Origin: CALSPH01 sp041690035 | GTDB taxonomy: Bacteria > Bacteroidota > Bacteroidia > NS11-12g > UBA955 | Assembly (NCBI GenBank): GCA_041690035.1 | Contig: JBDNFC010000024.1 | Span: 1-10,337, forward strand | Direction of reading: 5' to 3' | DNA: 10,337 nt | Shown: in pieces, positions 1 through 6,535 of the stretch | How the letters are laid out: the number at the start of each line of letters is the position of its first letter | Numbering within the stretch: position 1 is the first letter of the stretch | Position numbers and translations under genes: made by a program | The notes under the pieces: model-generated | Told to the model about the DNA's origin: nothing | What the model saw: the letters and a program-made list of their open reading frames with translations, nothing else | The model's database searches: none

Positions 1-646
1 CATTCCACTCATTTCTAAAACTTGCTATAATAAATGAAGCAAGGCCAGCTGCAATTAGTTGCTGTGCAATGTTCATAAAAGTAGAGTGGGTAGAAGGATT
101 ATTTTTGGAATACAGCGAACCAATTACCCAACTAATAGAACTAATTGCCAATAAAATAAAAGCAGTAACCCGCAAAACATTATTTGTGTCATGAGTTGCA
201 GTTGCACGGGCACTGCCATTTAAAAATACTATTAAACCTACAAACCCTATCACTAATCCAATAGAGATAAACTTATCTGCAAAATAATTTTTCCAATTTT
301 TTTTGTCAATAGCTATAAACCAAAATGGGCCTGTTGCTATTGCAATTGCAGCTTCTGAGGCTGTTACATATTGCTCGCCCCATGCCACAAGGCCTGTGCC
401 ACCGGTAAGTATAAACACACCAACTATTGTATTTTTTCGCCAATTGGCCAGCGAATTGCCCCTTTCTCCTTTAGCCAATAAATAGCCAAAAATTAGGGTG
501 CCAGCCGCTAAAAAACGGATGCCAGAAAGTATAAAAGGAGGAAATCCTTTTAATCCATAGGAAATAGCTAGAAATGTTATTCCCCATATTACATAAATGT
601 TGGCGAATGCTATTGGCACTAACCATTTGTTTTTGTTGTTTTTCAT
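1..646 (-). CDS. EamA/DMT-family permease (YedA-like), 3' end outside window
   Basis: This is an inner-membrane transporter of the drug/metabolite (DMT, EamA) superfamily; the substrate cannot be read from the sequence. The reading frame runs from an ATG at 646 to the window edge, giving about 215 of the usual roughly 300 residues. It starts MKNNKNKWLVPIAFANIYVI and continues as a chain of hydrophobic segments. Visible family features are a WGITFLAI segment near residues 21-28, a PPFILSGIRFLAAG stretch at the second helix, and a WGEQYVTASEAAIAIATGPF stretch in the middle, which is typical of YedA-type EamA proteins. It lies 47 bases downstream of the 35-codon remnant and behind the SAM-I riboswitch, so a transcript that escapes the terminator would reach it. 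A weak -7-like element (CAAATCATA on plus, 683-691) could give it a separate promoter. The family call is firm. The link to methionine or SAM physiology is inferred only from position. Confidence 0.9.
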   Translation of the reverse strand, partial: MKNNKNKWLVPIAFANIYVIWGITFLAISYGLKGFPPFILSGIRFLAAGTLIFGYLLAKGERGNSLANWRKNTIVGVFILTGGTGLVAWGEQYVTASEAAIAIATGPFWFIAIDKKNWKNYFADKFISIGLVIGFVGLIVFLNGSARATATHDTNNVLRVTAFILLAISSISWVIGSLYSKNNPSTHSTFMNIAQQLIAAGLASFIIASFRNEWN

Positions 647-693
647 TTTTTTTAAATTGTTCTAAATTTTGAATATTATTGCCAAATCATAGA

Positions 694-801
694 TTAGGCT
701 TTTATTTTAGCAAACTTAAATGCTTGATAAATTGGCCTTGAAATGGCCTCTGTTAATTTGTTAACTTGAATGCTGTGTAGGATTTTTGTTGTTTCTTTCA
801 T
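694..801 (-). pseudogene. Stump of a Cys/Met-metabolism PLP enzyme gene (35 codons)
   Basis: This is an intact 35-codon frame, ATG at 801 to TAA at 694, directly behind the SAM-I riboswitch and its terminator. Its first 26 residues follow the N-terminal pattern of cystathionine gamma-synthase, cystathionine beta-lyase and methionine gamma-lyase proteins. KILHSI at residues 6-11 matches the family's T(K)xIHxx, and TEAIS at 17-21 matches TGAIS/V. RPIYQ at 22-26 matches the very conserved PIYQTST. After Q26 the match stops: AFKFAKIKA replaces TSTF and the rest. The frame then ends, whereas the complete enzyme has about 380-400 residues including the PLP lysine. The short tail could be the original C-terminus joined by an in-frame deletion, or simple decay. 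SAM-I switches commonly sit before such genes, which supports the reading. An unrelated short peptide or leader peptide is possible. Confidence 0.5.
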
Positions 802-900
802 TTTTTAGTTGGTTTTATTTTTATGGTTTAAGTTACATACTTAGCCAGAAAAAAATTATCCAAAATGAAAGTGAGAAATTTTCTAAATGTTGGGTGGAGC

Positions 901-935
901 AAAAAAAAGCTCTTCCAACAAGTTAGAAGAGCTTT
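901..935 (-). terminator. Intrinsic terminator of the SAM-I riboswitch leader
   Basis: Read on the minus strand, this is a perfect 10-bp hairpin. The arms are AAAGCTCTTC (935-926) and GAAGAGCTTT (915-906), with a 10-base loop and a run of eight Ts (908-901). It lies 36 bases after the riboswitch, the usual place for the expression platform of a SAM-I switch. Bases 928-920 (5' arm end plus loop) are complementary over 9 nt to the 3' strand of riboswitch helix P1 and the bases after it (976-968). This gives an alternative antiterminator pairing. With SAM bound, P1 should hold its strand and the terminator should form, switching expression off. Confidence 0.85.
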
Positions 936-971
936 ATATATTTTTTAAAATACAGTGATTGCAATGTTTCT

Positions 972-1083
972 AACTTATCTTCCTCCGTTTTACTGGAGTT
1001 GAATTTGGCACCTTATCTCAATTTCTTGAGACAGGTTGTCAAGACGTCATCGGGTCAATTCCCTCAGTCTTTCTGGATAAAAT
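972..1083 (-). ncRNA. SAM-I riboswitch (S-box leader)
   Basis: This is an S-adenosylmethionine-binding leader RNA on the minus strand. The conserved core is visible in order: the P1 5' strand TTTATC (1081-1076), then GACTGAGGGA, TGACCCGATGA and GTC forming the kinked helix P2. Next come CAACC, helix P3 TCTCAA-GAAA-TTGAGA, the highly conserved AAGGTGCCAA, helix P4 CTCC...GGAG, and the P1 3' strand GATAAG (979-974). Order, spacing and invariant bases match Rfam SAM (RF00162) as I know it. A promoter lies just upstream (1106-1138) and a terminator with an antiterminator alternative just downstream (901-935), so all parts of a transcription-off switch are present. The usual targets are methionine synthesis or uptake genes. 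Here the first downstream frame is a truncated PLP-enzyme stump, followed by an EamA permease. Confidence 0.95.
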
Positions 1084-1105
1084 TAATCTATTTAAGAACG
1101 CGCTG

Positions 1106-1138
1106 CAAAGATAATAGTATTAAAAATGAATTTGCAAA
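1106..1138 (-). promoter_or_regulatory. Bacteroidota-type promoter for the SAM-I leader
   Basis: On the minus strand a TTTG -33 element (1138-1135) is separated by 21 bases from TATCTTTG (1113-1106), an exact match to the Bacteroidota -7 consensus TAnnTTTG. Transcription would start near 1099, about 20 bases before riboswitch helix P1. Confidence 0.7.
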
Positions 1139-1149
1139 TTATTTTTGAG

Positions 1150-1179
1150 TTAATAATTTTATCCATTTTTATTCGTTTA
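1150..1179. repeat. 30-base imperfect copy of the start region of the 151-aa gene
   Basis: Bases 1150-1179 match 1873-1902 at 28 of 30 positions, in the same orientation. The second copy spans the start codon of the 151-residue gene. This copy spans the stop of the start-less membrane ORF and an ATG opening a 24-codon frame that also begins MD-I-I. It may be a remnant of a duplicated gene start, or chance in AT-rich sequence. Confidence 0.4.
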
Positions 1180-1306
1180 AAGTTTTCTTAAGACTATTGT
1201 TAATTATTGGTGCCACAAACCAATCGTAAATATAACAACCAAAAAAAACTCCTGTGGTTGCAAAAATTAATAAAGCTATTATTAATATAATAGATTGATT
1301 TTTAGT
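1169..1306 (-). pseudogene. Start-less ORF with one membrane segment (45 codons)
   Basis: This frame is open for 45 codons between a TAA at 1309-1307 and a TAA at 1171-1169. Its composition looks like a real small membrane protein. A short polar start (TKNQS) is followed by one hydrophobic helix at about residues 6-25 (IILIIALLIFATTGVFFGCY). Then comes YDWFVAP and a charged end, SLKKTLNE. There is no ATG, GTG or TTG ahead of the hydrophobic segment and no ATG within about 120 bases upstream. Either the start has decayed or a rare start codon is used. The product is not recognised. It may be a chance frame in AT-rich DNA, which favours hydrophobic codons. Confidence 0.25.
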
Positions 1307-1433
1307 TTAGTAAAAACTATTACCAAGTATATTTCTCAAAACCTTGAAAGCAATAAAGAGGGTATTTTTTTAGAGTATTATAGAGTTTGTTTATATTAAA
1401 TTGCAGCTTTGAATGAGAGAGTTTGAATTTTTT

Positions 1434-1889
1434 TTACTTTCTATTCCGAAATTTTTTGTACTTTTTTTTTGGCATCAAAGTGTTTTCTAAAATTACAATT
1501 CCATTGTTGTTTAGAATTTGTAGTATCAATTCTTCATTGCAGTCAAATTGAATTGTCAAGTCAGCAATGCTAATCCCCTTTAAATAGCGACTTTGTATTG
1601 CAATTTTTTGAGATTGTGATAGAACTTTAGAAAGGGTCTTAATTTGTGTTTTCTTACCCTCTGTTTTTGTATTGATTTCTGTAATAAGTTCTAAGTATGA
1701 GTTTAAAGTGCGCACAATATCGCTCAAAAGTGATGGGTTTATTTTAATTAATCGCTTACAGTCAGACTTTTCATCTTGGATGGTCTGTAATATACTAATG
1801 TATTGCCTTCCATTATAGTGTTTGACTAGATCAATGATAAAAGCACTTTTCTCATACTCTAGCAGCGTGGTTTTAATAATTTCATCCAT
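1434..1889 (-). CDS. Uncharacterised 151-aa protein with C-terminal HTH-like segment
   Basis: I do not recognise a named family. The protein begins MDEIIKTTLLEYEKS and is rich in charged, helix-forming residues through about residue 80. Residues 92-131 (QSQKIAIQSRYLKGISIADL, then a second helix and ILQILNNNGIVIL) look like a helix-turn-helix. They recall the 'xxRYLKGxSIxxLAxxFxxxxxxIxxIL' pattern of sigma-region-4 or resolvase-type HTHs. The last 12 residues are strongly basic (KKKYKKFRNRK), which fits nucleic-acid contact. There is no signal peptide or membrane segment, so it is probably cytoplasmic. It lies 105 bases downstream of the alanine dehydrogenase-like gene on the same strand; no clear TAnnTTTG promoter is seen in that gap. 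A DNA-binding regulatory role is inference. Confidence 0.75.
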   Translation of the reverse strand: MDEIIKTTLLEYEKSAFIIDLVKHYNGRQYISILQTIQDEKSDCKRLIKINPSLLSDIVRTLNSYLELITEINTKTEGKKTQIKTLSKVLSQSQKIAIQSRYLKGISIADLTIQFDCNEELILQILNNNGIVILENTLMPKKKYKKFRNRK

Positions 1890-1994
1890 TTTTATTTGTT
1901 TAGCTTGGGTTTTCCTAAAAATAAGAATATATTTTTTACTTGTTAAAACTAAAGTTTATTTTCTTTCTACCCGTTTTTTTTAAAAACACGCACA

Positions 1995-3212
1995 TCAATA
2001 TAAAAGTATATCTATATTCTTAAATAACAAAGAAAATTTGTCTCTTAAAACAATGTTTGTAAGTGAGCCATTGTAAACATAGGTGCCCATTTTTGCCCCT
2101 TTATTTGTTTTTATAAAATTTTTATAATCGTTGTGTTCAGCTATATTCATAAGTAATGGGGTAAAAATATTACTCAATGCATAGCTTGCAGTTCTAGAAA
2201 AACGACTAGCAATATTTGGCACTGCAAAATGAATAACCTCATGCACTTTATTGATTGGATTTTTATGATTTGTAGCATTGGTGGTTTCAAATACTCCTCC
2301 ATGATCTGCACTCACATCTATAATTACAGATTTTGCTTTCATTTGCATTACCATTTGTTCAGTAACAATGCATGGCGACCGGTCATTTTCTGCCCGTAGC
2401 GCACCAATGGCAACGTCAGCAGTTTGCAGCGCTGTTAATAGTGCTTTGGGGTGAATGGTGCTAGTAAAAATGCGGTGTCCTAAGCTGTCCTGCAGTCGCC
2501 TAAGCCGATAGATGCTGTTGTCAAACACTTTTACACTCGCACCCAGTCCCAATGCCGCTTTTGCTGCATATTCGCCCACTGCGCCAGCCCCTATAATTAC
2601 GACTTGAGTTGGTGGTATGCCTGGAAATCCGCCTAATAATTCTCCCTTGCCCACATGTGTATTGGTTAAGTACTCGCTAGCTATTAGTATAGATGCATGG
2701 CCTGCTATTTCGCTCATGGCTCTGATAACGGGATAGCTGCCTGACTCGTCCTCCAAAAATTCAAAGGCGATGGCATTTACTTTATTAGCCAGTAATTTTC
2801 TAATCAATAGTTCATCCAAATTATTGAGCTGCAGTGCCGAAATTAGCAATTGGTTTTGCCGCATTAAATCTGCCTCTGCTAAGGTAGGGGGGTCTATTTT
2901 TAGTATAATATCTGCATTAAATACTGCCTCATGACTACGCACTATTTGCGCGCCTGCTTCACTATATTCACGGTCTGCAAAATTAGCGTTTTTCCCCGCA
3001 TTGGCTTCTATAATTATTTGATGTCCATTGTTTACCAAATATTCTACTGAAGAGGGGCTTAGCGGCACCCTGTTTTCTTGCATTGTTATTTCTTTTGGTA
3101 TACCAATAAAAAGACTATTGTTTTTTTGTTTTTTTTCTAATACCTCTTCTTGCGTTTGATAAGCAACTTTTTGAAGTATTTGTTGCATTGGGTTTAGTGG
3201 ATTTATCGCCAT
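1995..3212 (-). CDS. ald: Alanine dehydrogenase-like NAD(P)-binding oxidoreductase
   Basis: This belongs to the alanine dehydrogenase / transhydrogenase-alpha family (AlaDh_PNT N- and C-terminal domains), which catalyses NAD-dependent interconversion of L-alanine with pyruvate and ammonia. The 405 residues include an N-terminal extension of about 32 residues, followed by IGIPKEITMQENRVPLSP, which holds the substrate arginine (R48). The conserved lysine is K105 in DIILKIDPP. The Rossmann loop is GAGAVG (208-213), with D231 (VKVFDNS) at the end of the next strand, which favours NAD. D303 in SADHGG matches the catalytic aspartate, and VPNIASRFSRTASYALSN matches the C-terminal signature. The catalytic histidine of the studied enzymes (H96 in Mycobacterium) aligns with Q128 in SALQLNN. 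From memory, Bacteroidota homologues share this form, so the exact reaction is less certain than the fold. A TAATTTTG element at 3269-3262 probably drives it alone. Confidence 0.85.
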   Translation of the reverse strand: MAINPLNPMQQILQKVAYQTQEEVLEKKQKNNSLFIGIPKEITMQENRVPLSPSSVEYLVNNGHQIIIEANAGKNANFADREYSEAGAQIVRSHEAVFNADIILKIDPPTLAEADLMRQNQLLISALQLNNLDELLIRKLLANKVNAIAFEFLEDESGSYPVIRAMSEIAGHASILIASEYLTNTHVGKGELLGGFPGIPPTQVVIIGAGAVGEYAAKAALGLGASVKVFDNSIYRLRRLQDSLGHRIFTSTIHPKALLTALQTADVAIGALRAENDRSPCIVTEQMVMQMKAKSVIIDVSADHGGVFETTNATNHKNPINKVHEVIHFAVPNIASRFSRTASYALSNIFTPLLMNIAEHNDYKNFIKTNKGAKMGTYVYNGSLTNIVLRDKFSLLFKNIDILLY

Positions 3213-3481
3213 TTATTTTTTATTAAAAAGTGAAATTAATCAACTGATTGTTTGATATCTACAAAATTAAAACTTTTTTAGTAATTTTTGTTAAAAATCG
3301 TCTTTATAAAATTATGGCATATTTTTTAAGCAAATGAAATTAATTTTTTTTTTAACTGTTTGAATTCATTGCTCGATATATAATGGTTTAGTGGTTTTAT
3401 TCTTTTTTAATTAGCTTGCTTCATTAAAATCATTGGCATCACTTCAAATATTTATAAAAAAAACCTTGCTAATACCTTGCT
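3213..3481. other. AT-rich intergenic gap between rlmB-like and ald-like genes
   Basis: The gap holds the TAATTTTG element at 3262-3269 and a short direct repeat, CCTTGC at 3464-3469 and 3475-3480. I see no convincing hairpin terminator for the methyltransferase gene, no small ORF with a supported start, and no RNA motif. Confidence 0.6.
3262..3269 (-). promoter_or_regulatory. -7 promoter element of the alanine dehydrogenase-like gene
   Basis: On the minus strand the bases read TAATTTTG, an exact TAnnTTTG match, 50 bases before the ATG at 3212. No good -33 TTTG is seen at the proper distance, so the call rests on one element and its position. Confidence 0.4.
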
Positions 3482-4222
3482 TTACAGCGTTGTTGTTAGG
3501 TTTCTTTGTCTGTTAATTTCATATAACAATATGCCTGCACTAACCGATACATTAAGCGAGGCAATATTTCCTGCAATGGGTATTTTTGCTATTACATCAC
3601 TTAATTTTAAAATATCTGGCGATATGCCTTCTGATTCAGAACCCATTACTAAAACTGTAGGACCTGTGATATTGTTTTCGTAAACCAATGTGTTGCCTTT
3701 TTCTGATGCTGATACAACACTTAATCCCGATGCTTGCAATGTTCTAATAGTTTTGGCTAAATTACTTACTTTACAAACTGGCATACTATTTAACGCTCCT
3801 GCACTCGTTTTTATAGCATCTGAGTTTATTTCTGCTGTGTTCTTGTCAGGTATAAGTAGGGCATGTACACCAAAACATGAAGCAGAACGGGCAATTGCTC
3901 CAAAGTTTCTAACATCGGTTATGCCATCACAAGCAAGAATTAGTGGAAACTCACCCTGCTCAAAAACTTCTTGCACAATGCTAAAAATATCTTGATAAAC
4001 AACCGCAGCAATATAGGCTACCACTCCTTGGTGATTCTTATTTTGATAGCGAACAAATCTATCAGCATGAACATGCAAAAAATGCACCTTATTTGACTTT
4101 AAATCATTAATTAAATCATTGATTAAAGGTCCAGAAGTGCCCTTTTTAATCAATACTTTTTCTATTGTTTTTCCAGCTGTTATTGCTTCACTCAAAGCCC
4201 TAATTCCATATATTATCTGCAT
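3482..4222 (-). CDS. rlmB: 23S rRNA 2'-O-methyltransferase, RlmB type (SpoU/TrmH family)
   Basis: This is an SAM-dependent ribose methyltransferase of the SPOUT (TrmH/SpoU) class; the RlmB branch methylates a conserved guanosine (Gm2251 in E. coli) in the 23S peptidyl-transferase loop. I place the start at the ATG at 4222, giving MQIIYGIRALSEAI and 246 residues, the usual family length. An upstream ATG at 4258 would add 12 residues without family character. Numbered from 4222, the N-terminal substrate-binding domain covers about 1-75, including NHQGVVAY at 63-70. The three SPOUT motifs follow: DGITDVRNFGAIARSA (99-114, with catalytic Asn and Arg), VLVMGSESEGIS (190-201) and IPIAGNIASLNVSVSAGILL (214-233). 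The last two form the knot that binds SAM. It is monocistronic by spacing, with 142 bases to feoB. A TrmH-family enzyme with a different rRNA or tRNA target cannot be excluded. Confidence 0.88.
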   Translation of the reverse strand: MQIIYGIRALSEAITAGKTIEKVLIKKGTSGPLINDLINDLKSNKVHFLHVHADRFVRYQNKNHQGVVAYIAAVVYQDIFSIVQEVFEQGEFPLILACDGITDVRNFGAIARSASCFGVHALLIPDKNTAEINSDAIKTSAGALNSMPVCKVSNLAKTIRTLQASGLSVVSASEKGNTLVYENNITGPTVLVMGSESEGISPDILKLSDVIAKIPIAGNIASLNVSVSAGILLYEINRQRNLTTTL

Positions 4223-4364
4223 TGTTGCAATTTTAGTGTAATTTATGCTCCAATACAATTTTTTTTTTAATATGATATTTGGTGATAGATTAACAAAGTC
4301 AACAAGCTATTAAGGTGCAGCCCTTTAAAATTTAATAATATGCTATAATATTACTGTCTTTTTT

Positions 4365-6287
4365 TTATTTTAGTAATTGATATACTAAAAATGCAGAACC
4401 ATAAGCCAGCACGCCCAAATACAAAAATTGAATAAGTGCCCATTTTATTTTGCCGCTTTCGCGCCTCATCACGGCAATTGTGCTAAAGCATTGCAGCGCA
4501 AACATATAGAAAACTAGCAGTGAGCAAATGGTAGCTATGCTAAAAGTGGGCAATCCATTTTCGCTTGTTGCATTTTTTAGTTTATGCAATACCTGATGAT
4601 TATCGCTGCTGCTTTGGCTTGCATATATCGTAGAAAGTGACCCTACAAATACCTCTCTTGCTGCAAAAGATGCAATAATTGCTATGCCAATTTTCCAATC
4701 ATAGCCTATTGGTTTAATGACGGGCTCAATTTTTTTTCCTAAAATTGCTGCATAGCTGTTTGATAAAATTGTAGAATCCTTTTTTGGATTAATTTCTTCA
4801 TTATTTAATGGAAATGAGCTTTCTATAGCTGCCATTTTTTTTGGTGGACCAAAATTTGTAAGCACCCATAAACCAATTGAAACAATAAAAATTATAATTC
4901 CTGCTTTTTTTAGAAACTCTACAGTCTTGTTTACAGTTGTTTGCATTATGTTTCTAATGCTTGGCTTTTTATATTGAGGCATCTCTAAAATAAAAAAACC
5001 CGATTTATCTGCAGGTAAAATACTTTTAAAAATCAAGGCAACTATTATCGCAAACAATATACCAGATAAGTATAAAACCAGAAATATAAGTGTTTGATAG
5101 CTTGCTAAGTATGTACTTTTTAATGCAAGTAAACTAATCAGTATTGTATAGACAGGCAATCGTGCAGAGCAACTCATTAATGGGGTGATAAGCAATGTAA
5201 TCAATCTGTCTTTTTTGTTGCTAATTGTTCTAGCACTCATCATCGCTGGTATAGCGCAGGCAAACCCGCCCACCATAGGGATAATTGATTTTCCATTGAG
5301 GCCTATTTTGCGCATTAAACCATCGAGTAAAAAACTGACCCTGCTCATATACCCGGTTTCTTCTAGTCCGCTTAGCAAGATATAAAGCAAAGCAATTATT
5401 GGGGTAAATACAAATACACCGCTTAGTCCTGGGATGATTCCCTTGATTATCAATTTGCTCCACAGGCTGTTTTTGGGTAAAAAATCACTAGTTGCAATAC
5501 TTAATGTATTAAAAAAGTTTTCAATTGCATCCATTGGAAAGCTAGACAAACTAAACAAAGTTTGAAAAAGTATAAAAAGTACGCCTACAAATATTATTAA
5601 CCCCCACAATGGGTGCATCAAAATTTTATCTGCCATTTCAGTAAACTTTTTTGATTGGGTTACTTCATTGTTTTGCATTAGTTTACCCACTGATTGATAG
5701 CAATCTAAGGTGTAGTTTGCTGCAATTTTGCGATTCTCAATGTTTAAATTTGGTTGCTTAAGATTATTAAAATATTCACAGGTTTTTTTTTCTTTTTTAG
5801 TATTTAAAATGGCTTGTTCTATTGCTTTTATCGATTTTGATTTAGTAGAAAATGCAATAACCTCTATGCCTAATTGAGATGATAATTCATCAACGCTAAA
5901 TTTTATATTTTGCTCGTTAATAGTGTCCCATTGATTAATAATTAAAACGATTGGCACTCCATAATTACATATTTGACTAAATAAAAGAAGGTTTCTAAAC
6001 AAGCTGTTGGCATCTGCAACGTATAAAAAAATGTCGGTTTCTTGTTCAGTATTTATAATTTGCTTTGTCGTTATTTTCTCATCTTCTGTGTTGCCAAAAA
6101 TACTATAAGTGCCAGGTAGATCAATAATCTGATAATTTTCTTCGCCTATTGTTACTTTACCTATTTTTTTTTCAACTGTGGTGCCTGCAAAATTGCCAAC
6201 GCTTTGTTTTAGTCCTGTAAGCTTATTAAAGATGCTGCTTTTACCCACATTTGGGTTGCCGATGAGATAGAGGTTTGTCTTTTTCAT
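4365..6287 (-). CDS. feoB: Ferrous iron transporter FeoB
   Basis: This is a GTPase-coupled inner-membrane permease for Fe2+ uptake. The 640 residues open with a G domain showing all main motifs: G1 GNPNVGKSS (10-18), G2 GTT (35-37), G3 DLPG (56-59) and G4 NQWD (118-121), with STKS near 147-150 as a likely G5. The first membrane helix begins near residue 226. The Gate/FeoB_C core follows: LSGLEETGYMSRVSFLLDGL (305-324), GFACAIPAMMSAR (341-353) and MSCSARLPVY (371-380), with the conserved Cys residues 344 and 373. FAAREVFVGSLSTIY lies at 541-555, and terminal helices follow. The linker between the G domain and the membrane (about 165-222) is shorter than the full GDI helical domain of E. coli FeoB (773 residues in total). 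The gene overlaps feoA by 4 bases (ATGA), so the two are probably translated together. No FeoC is present. Identification is firm. Confidence 0.97.
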   Translation of the reverse strand: MKKTNLYLIGNPNVGKSSIFNKLTGLKQSVGNFAGTTVEKKIGKVTIGEENYQIIDLPGTYSIFGNTEDEKITTKQIINTEQETDIFLYVADANSLFRNLLLFSQICNYGVPIVLIINQWDTINEQNIKFSVDELSSQLGIEVIAFSTKSKSIKAIEQAILNTKKEKKTCEYFNNLKQPNLNIENRKIAANYTLDCYQSVGKLMQNNEVTQSKKFTEMADKILMHPLWGLIIFVGVLFILFQTLFSLSSFPMDAIENFFNTLSIATSDFLPKNSLWSKLIIKGIIPGLSGVFVFTPIIALLYILLSGLEETGYMSRVSFLLDGLMRKIGLNGKSIIPMVGGFACAIPAMMSARTISNKKDRLITLLITPLMSCSARLPVYTILISLLALKSTYLASYQTLIFLVLYLSGILFAIIVALIFKSILPADKSGFFILEMPQYKKPSIRNIMQTTVNKTVEFLKKAGIIIFIVSIGLWVLTNFGPPKKMAAIESSFPLNNEEINPKKDSTILSNSYAAILGKKIEPVIKPIGYDWKIGIAIIASFAAREVFVGSLSTIYASQSSSDNHQVLHKLKNATSENGLPTFSIATICSLLVFYMFALQCFSTIAVMRRESGKIKWALIQFLYLGVLAYGSAFLVYQLLK

Positions 6288-6517
6288 TCTTGTATCAGCA
6301 CTGATATAAGTGCAGCCTCTTTTTTGCGCAAGCCAATATATGCATTTCCAACTTCAAAACACAATGTTTTTCCTCCTATGCTTTTATGCAATAATTTAAT
6401 TAACTGTCCATCCATAAAGCCCATCTCTATTAATTTTAGTTGTAATTCTCCTGCTTCTATTGCAGTAATAATACCTGCTTGAAGCTTTTTTAAATGATGT
6501 GCTTTAATATTATTCAC
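6284..6517 (-). CDS. feoA: Ferrous iron transport protein A (FeoA, SH3-like)
   Basis: This is a small cytoplasmic SH3-like partner of FeoB, needed for efficient Fe2+ uptake. The 77 residues carry the FeoA pattern: LKLIEMGFMDGQLIKLL (residues 27-43) followed by CFEVGNAYIGLRKKEAALI (53-71), corresponding to 'RLxEMGLxPGxxVxVL...VxxxxxALRxxEAxxI'. The start is a GTG at 6517. An in-frame TAA at 6535-6533 closes the frame upstream with no ATG between, and the next Met (residue 33) is inside the domain. The last 4 bases overlap the feoB start. A TAAATTTG -7 element lies only 11 bases upstream of the GTG, so the mRNA leader should be a few bases long or absent. Confidence 0.92.
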   Translation of the reverse strand: MNNIKAHHLKKLQAGIITAIEAGELQLKLIEMGFMDGQLIKLLHKSIGGKTLCFEVGNAYIGLRKKEAALISVLIQE

Positions 6518-6527
6518 GCTTAGGTCG

Positions 6528-6535
6528 CAAATTTA
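6528..6535 (-). promoter_or_regulatory. -7 promoter element of feoAB
   Basis: On the minus strand this reads TAAATTTG, an exact TAnnTTTG match, in the 137-base gap between the divergent feoAB and LysE genes. Transcription would begin near 6521, within about 5 bases of the feoA GTG. No strong -33 match is seen. I found no convincing Fur or DtxR palindrome nearby. Confidence 0.5.

Noticed and set aside
303..485. 60-codon plus-strand ORF
   Set aside because: It lies opposite the EamA permease frame and has no family character; a shadow ORF.
901..950. Terminator read on the plus strand
   Set aside because: The hairpin also has Ts on the plus side, but no plus-strand gene lies to its left; its role as the riboswitch expression platform on the minus strand explains it fully.
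1092..1166. 24-codon minus-strand ORF starting MDKIIN
   Set aside because: It runs through the riboswitch promoter, is very short and resembles the 151-aa gene only in its first few codons; kept as a repeat observation, not a gene.
3464..3480. CCTTGC...CCTTGC as a possible terminator of the methyltransferase gene
   Set aside because: The two copies are direct, not inverted, so they form no hairpin.
3690..3995. 101-codon plus-strand ORF
   Set aside because: Antisense to the strongly conserved SPOUT methyltransferase gene; no recognisable domain.
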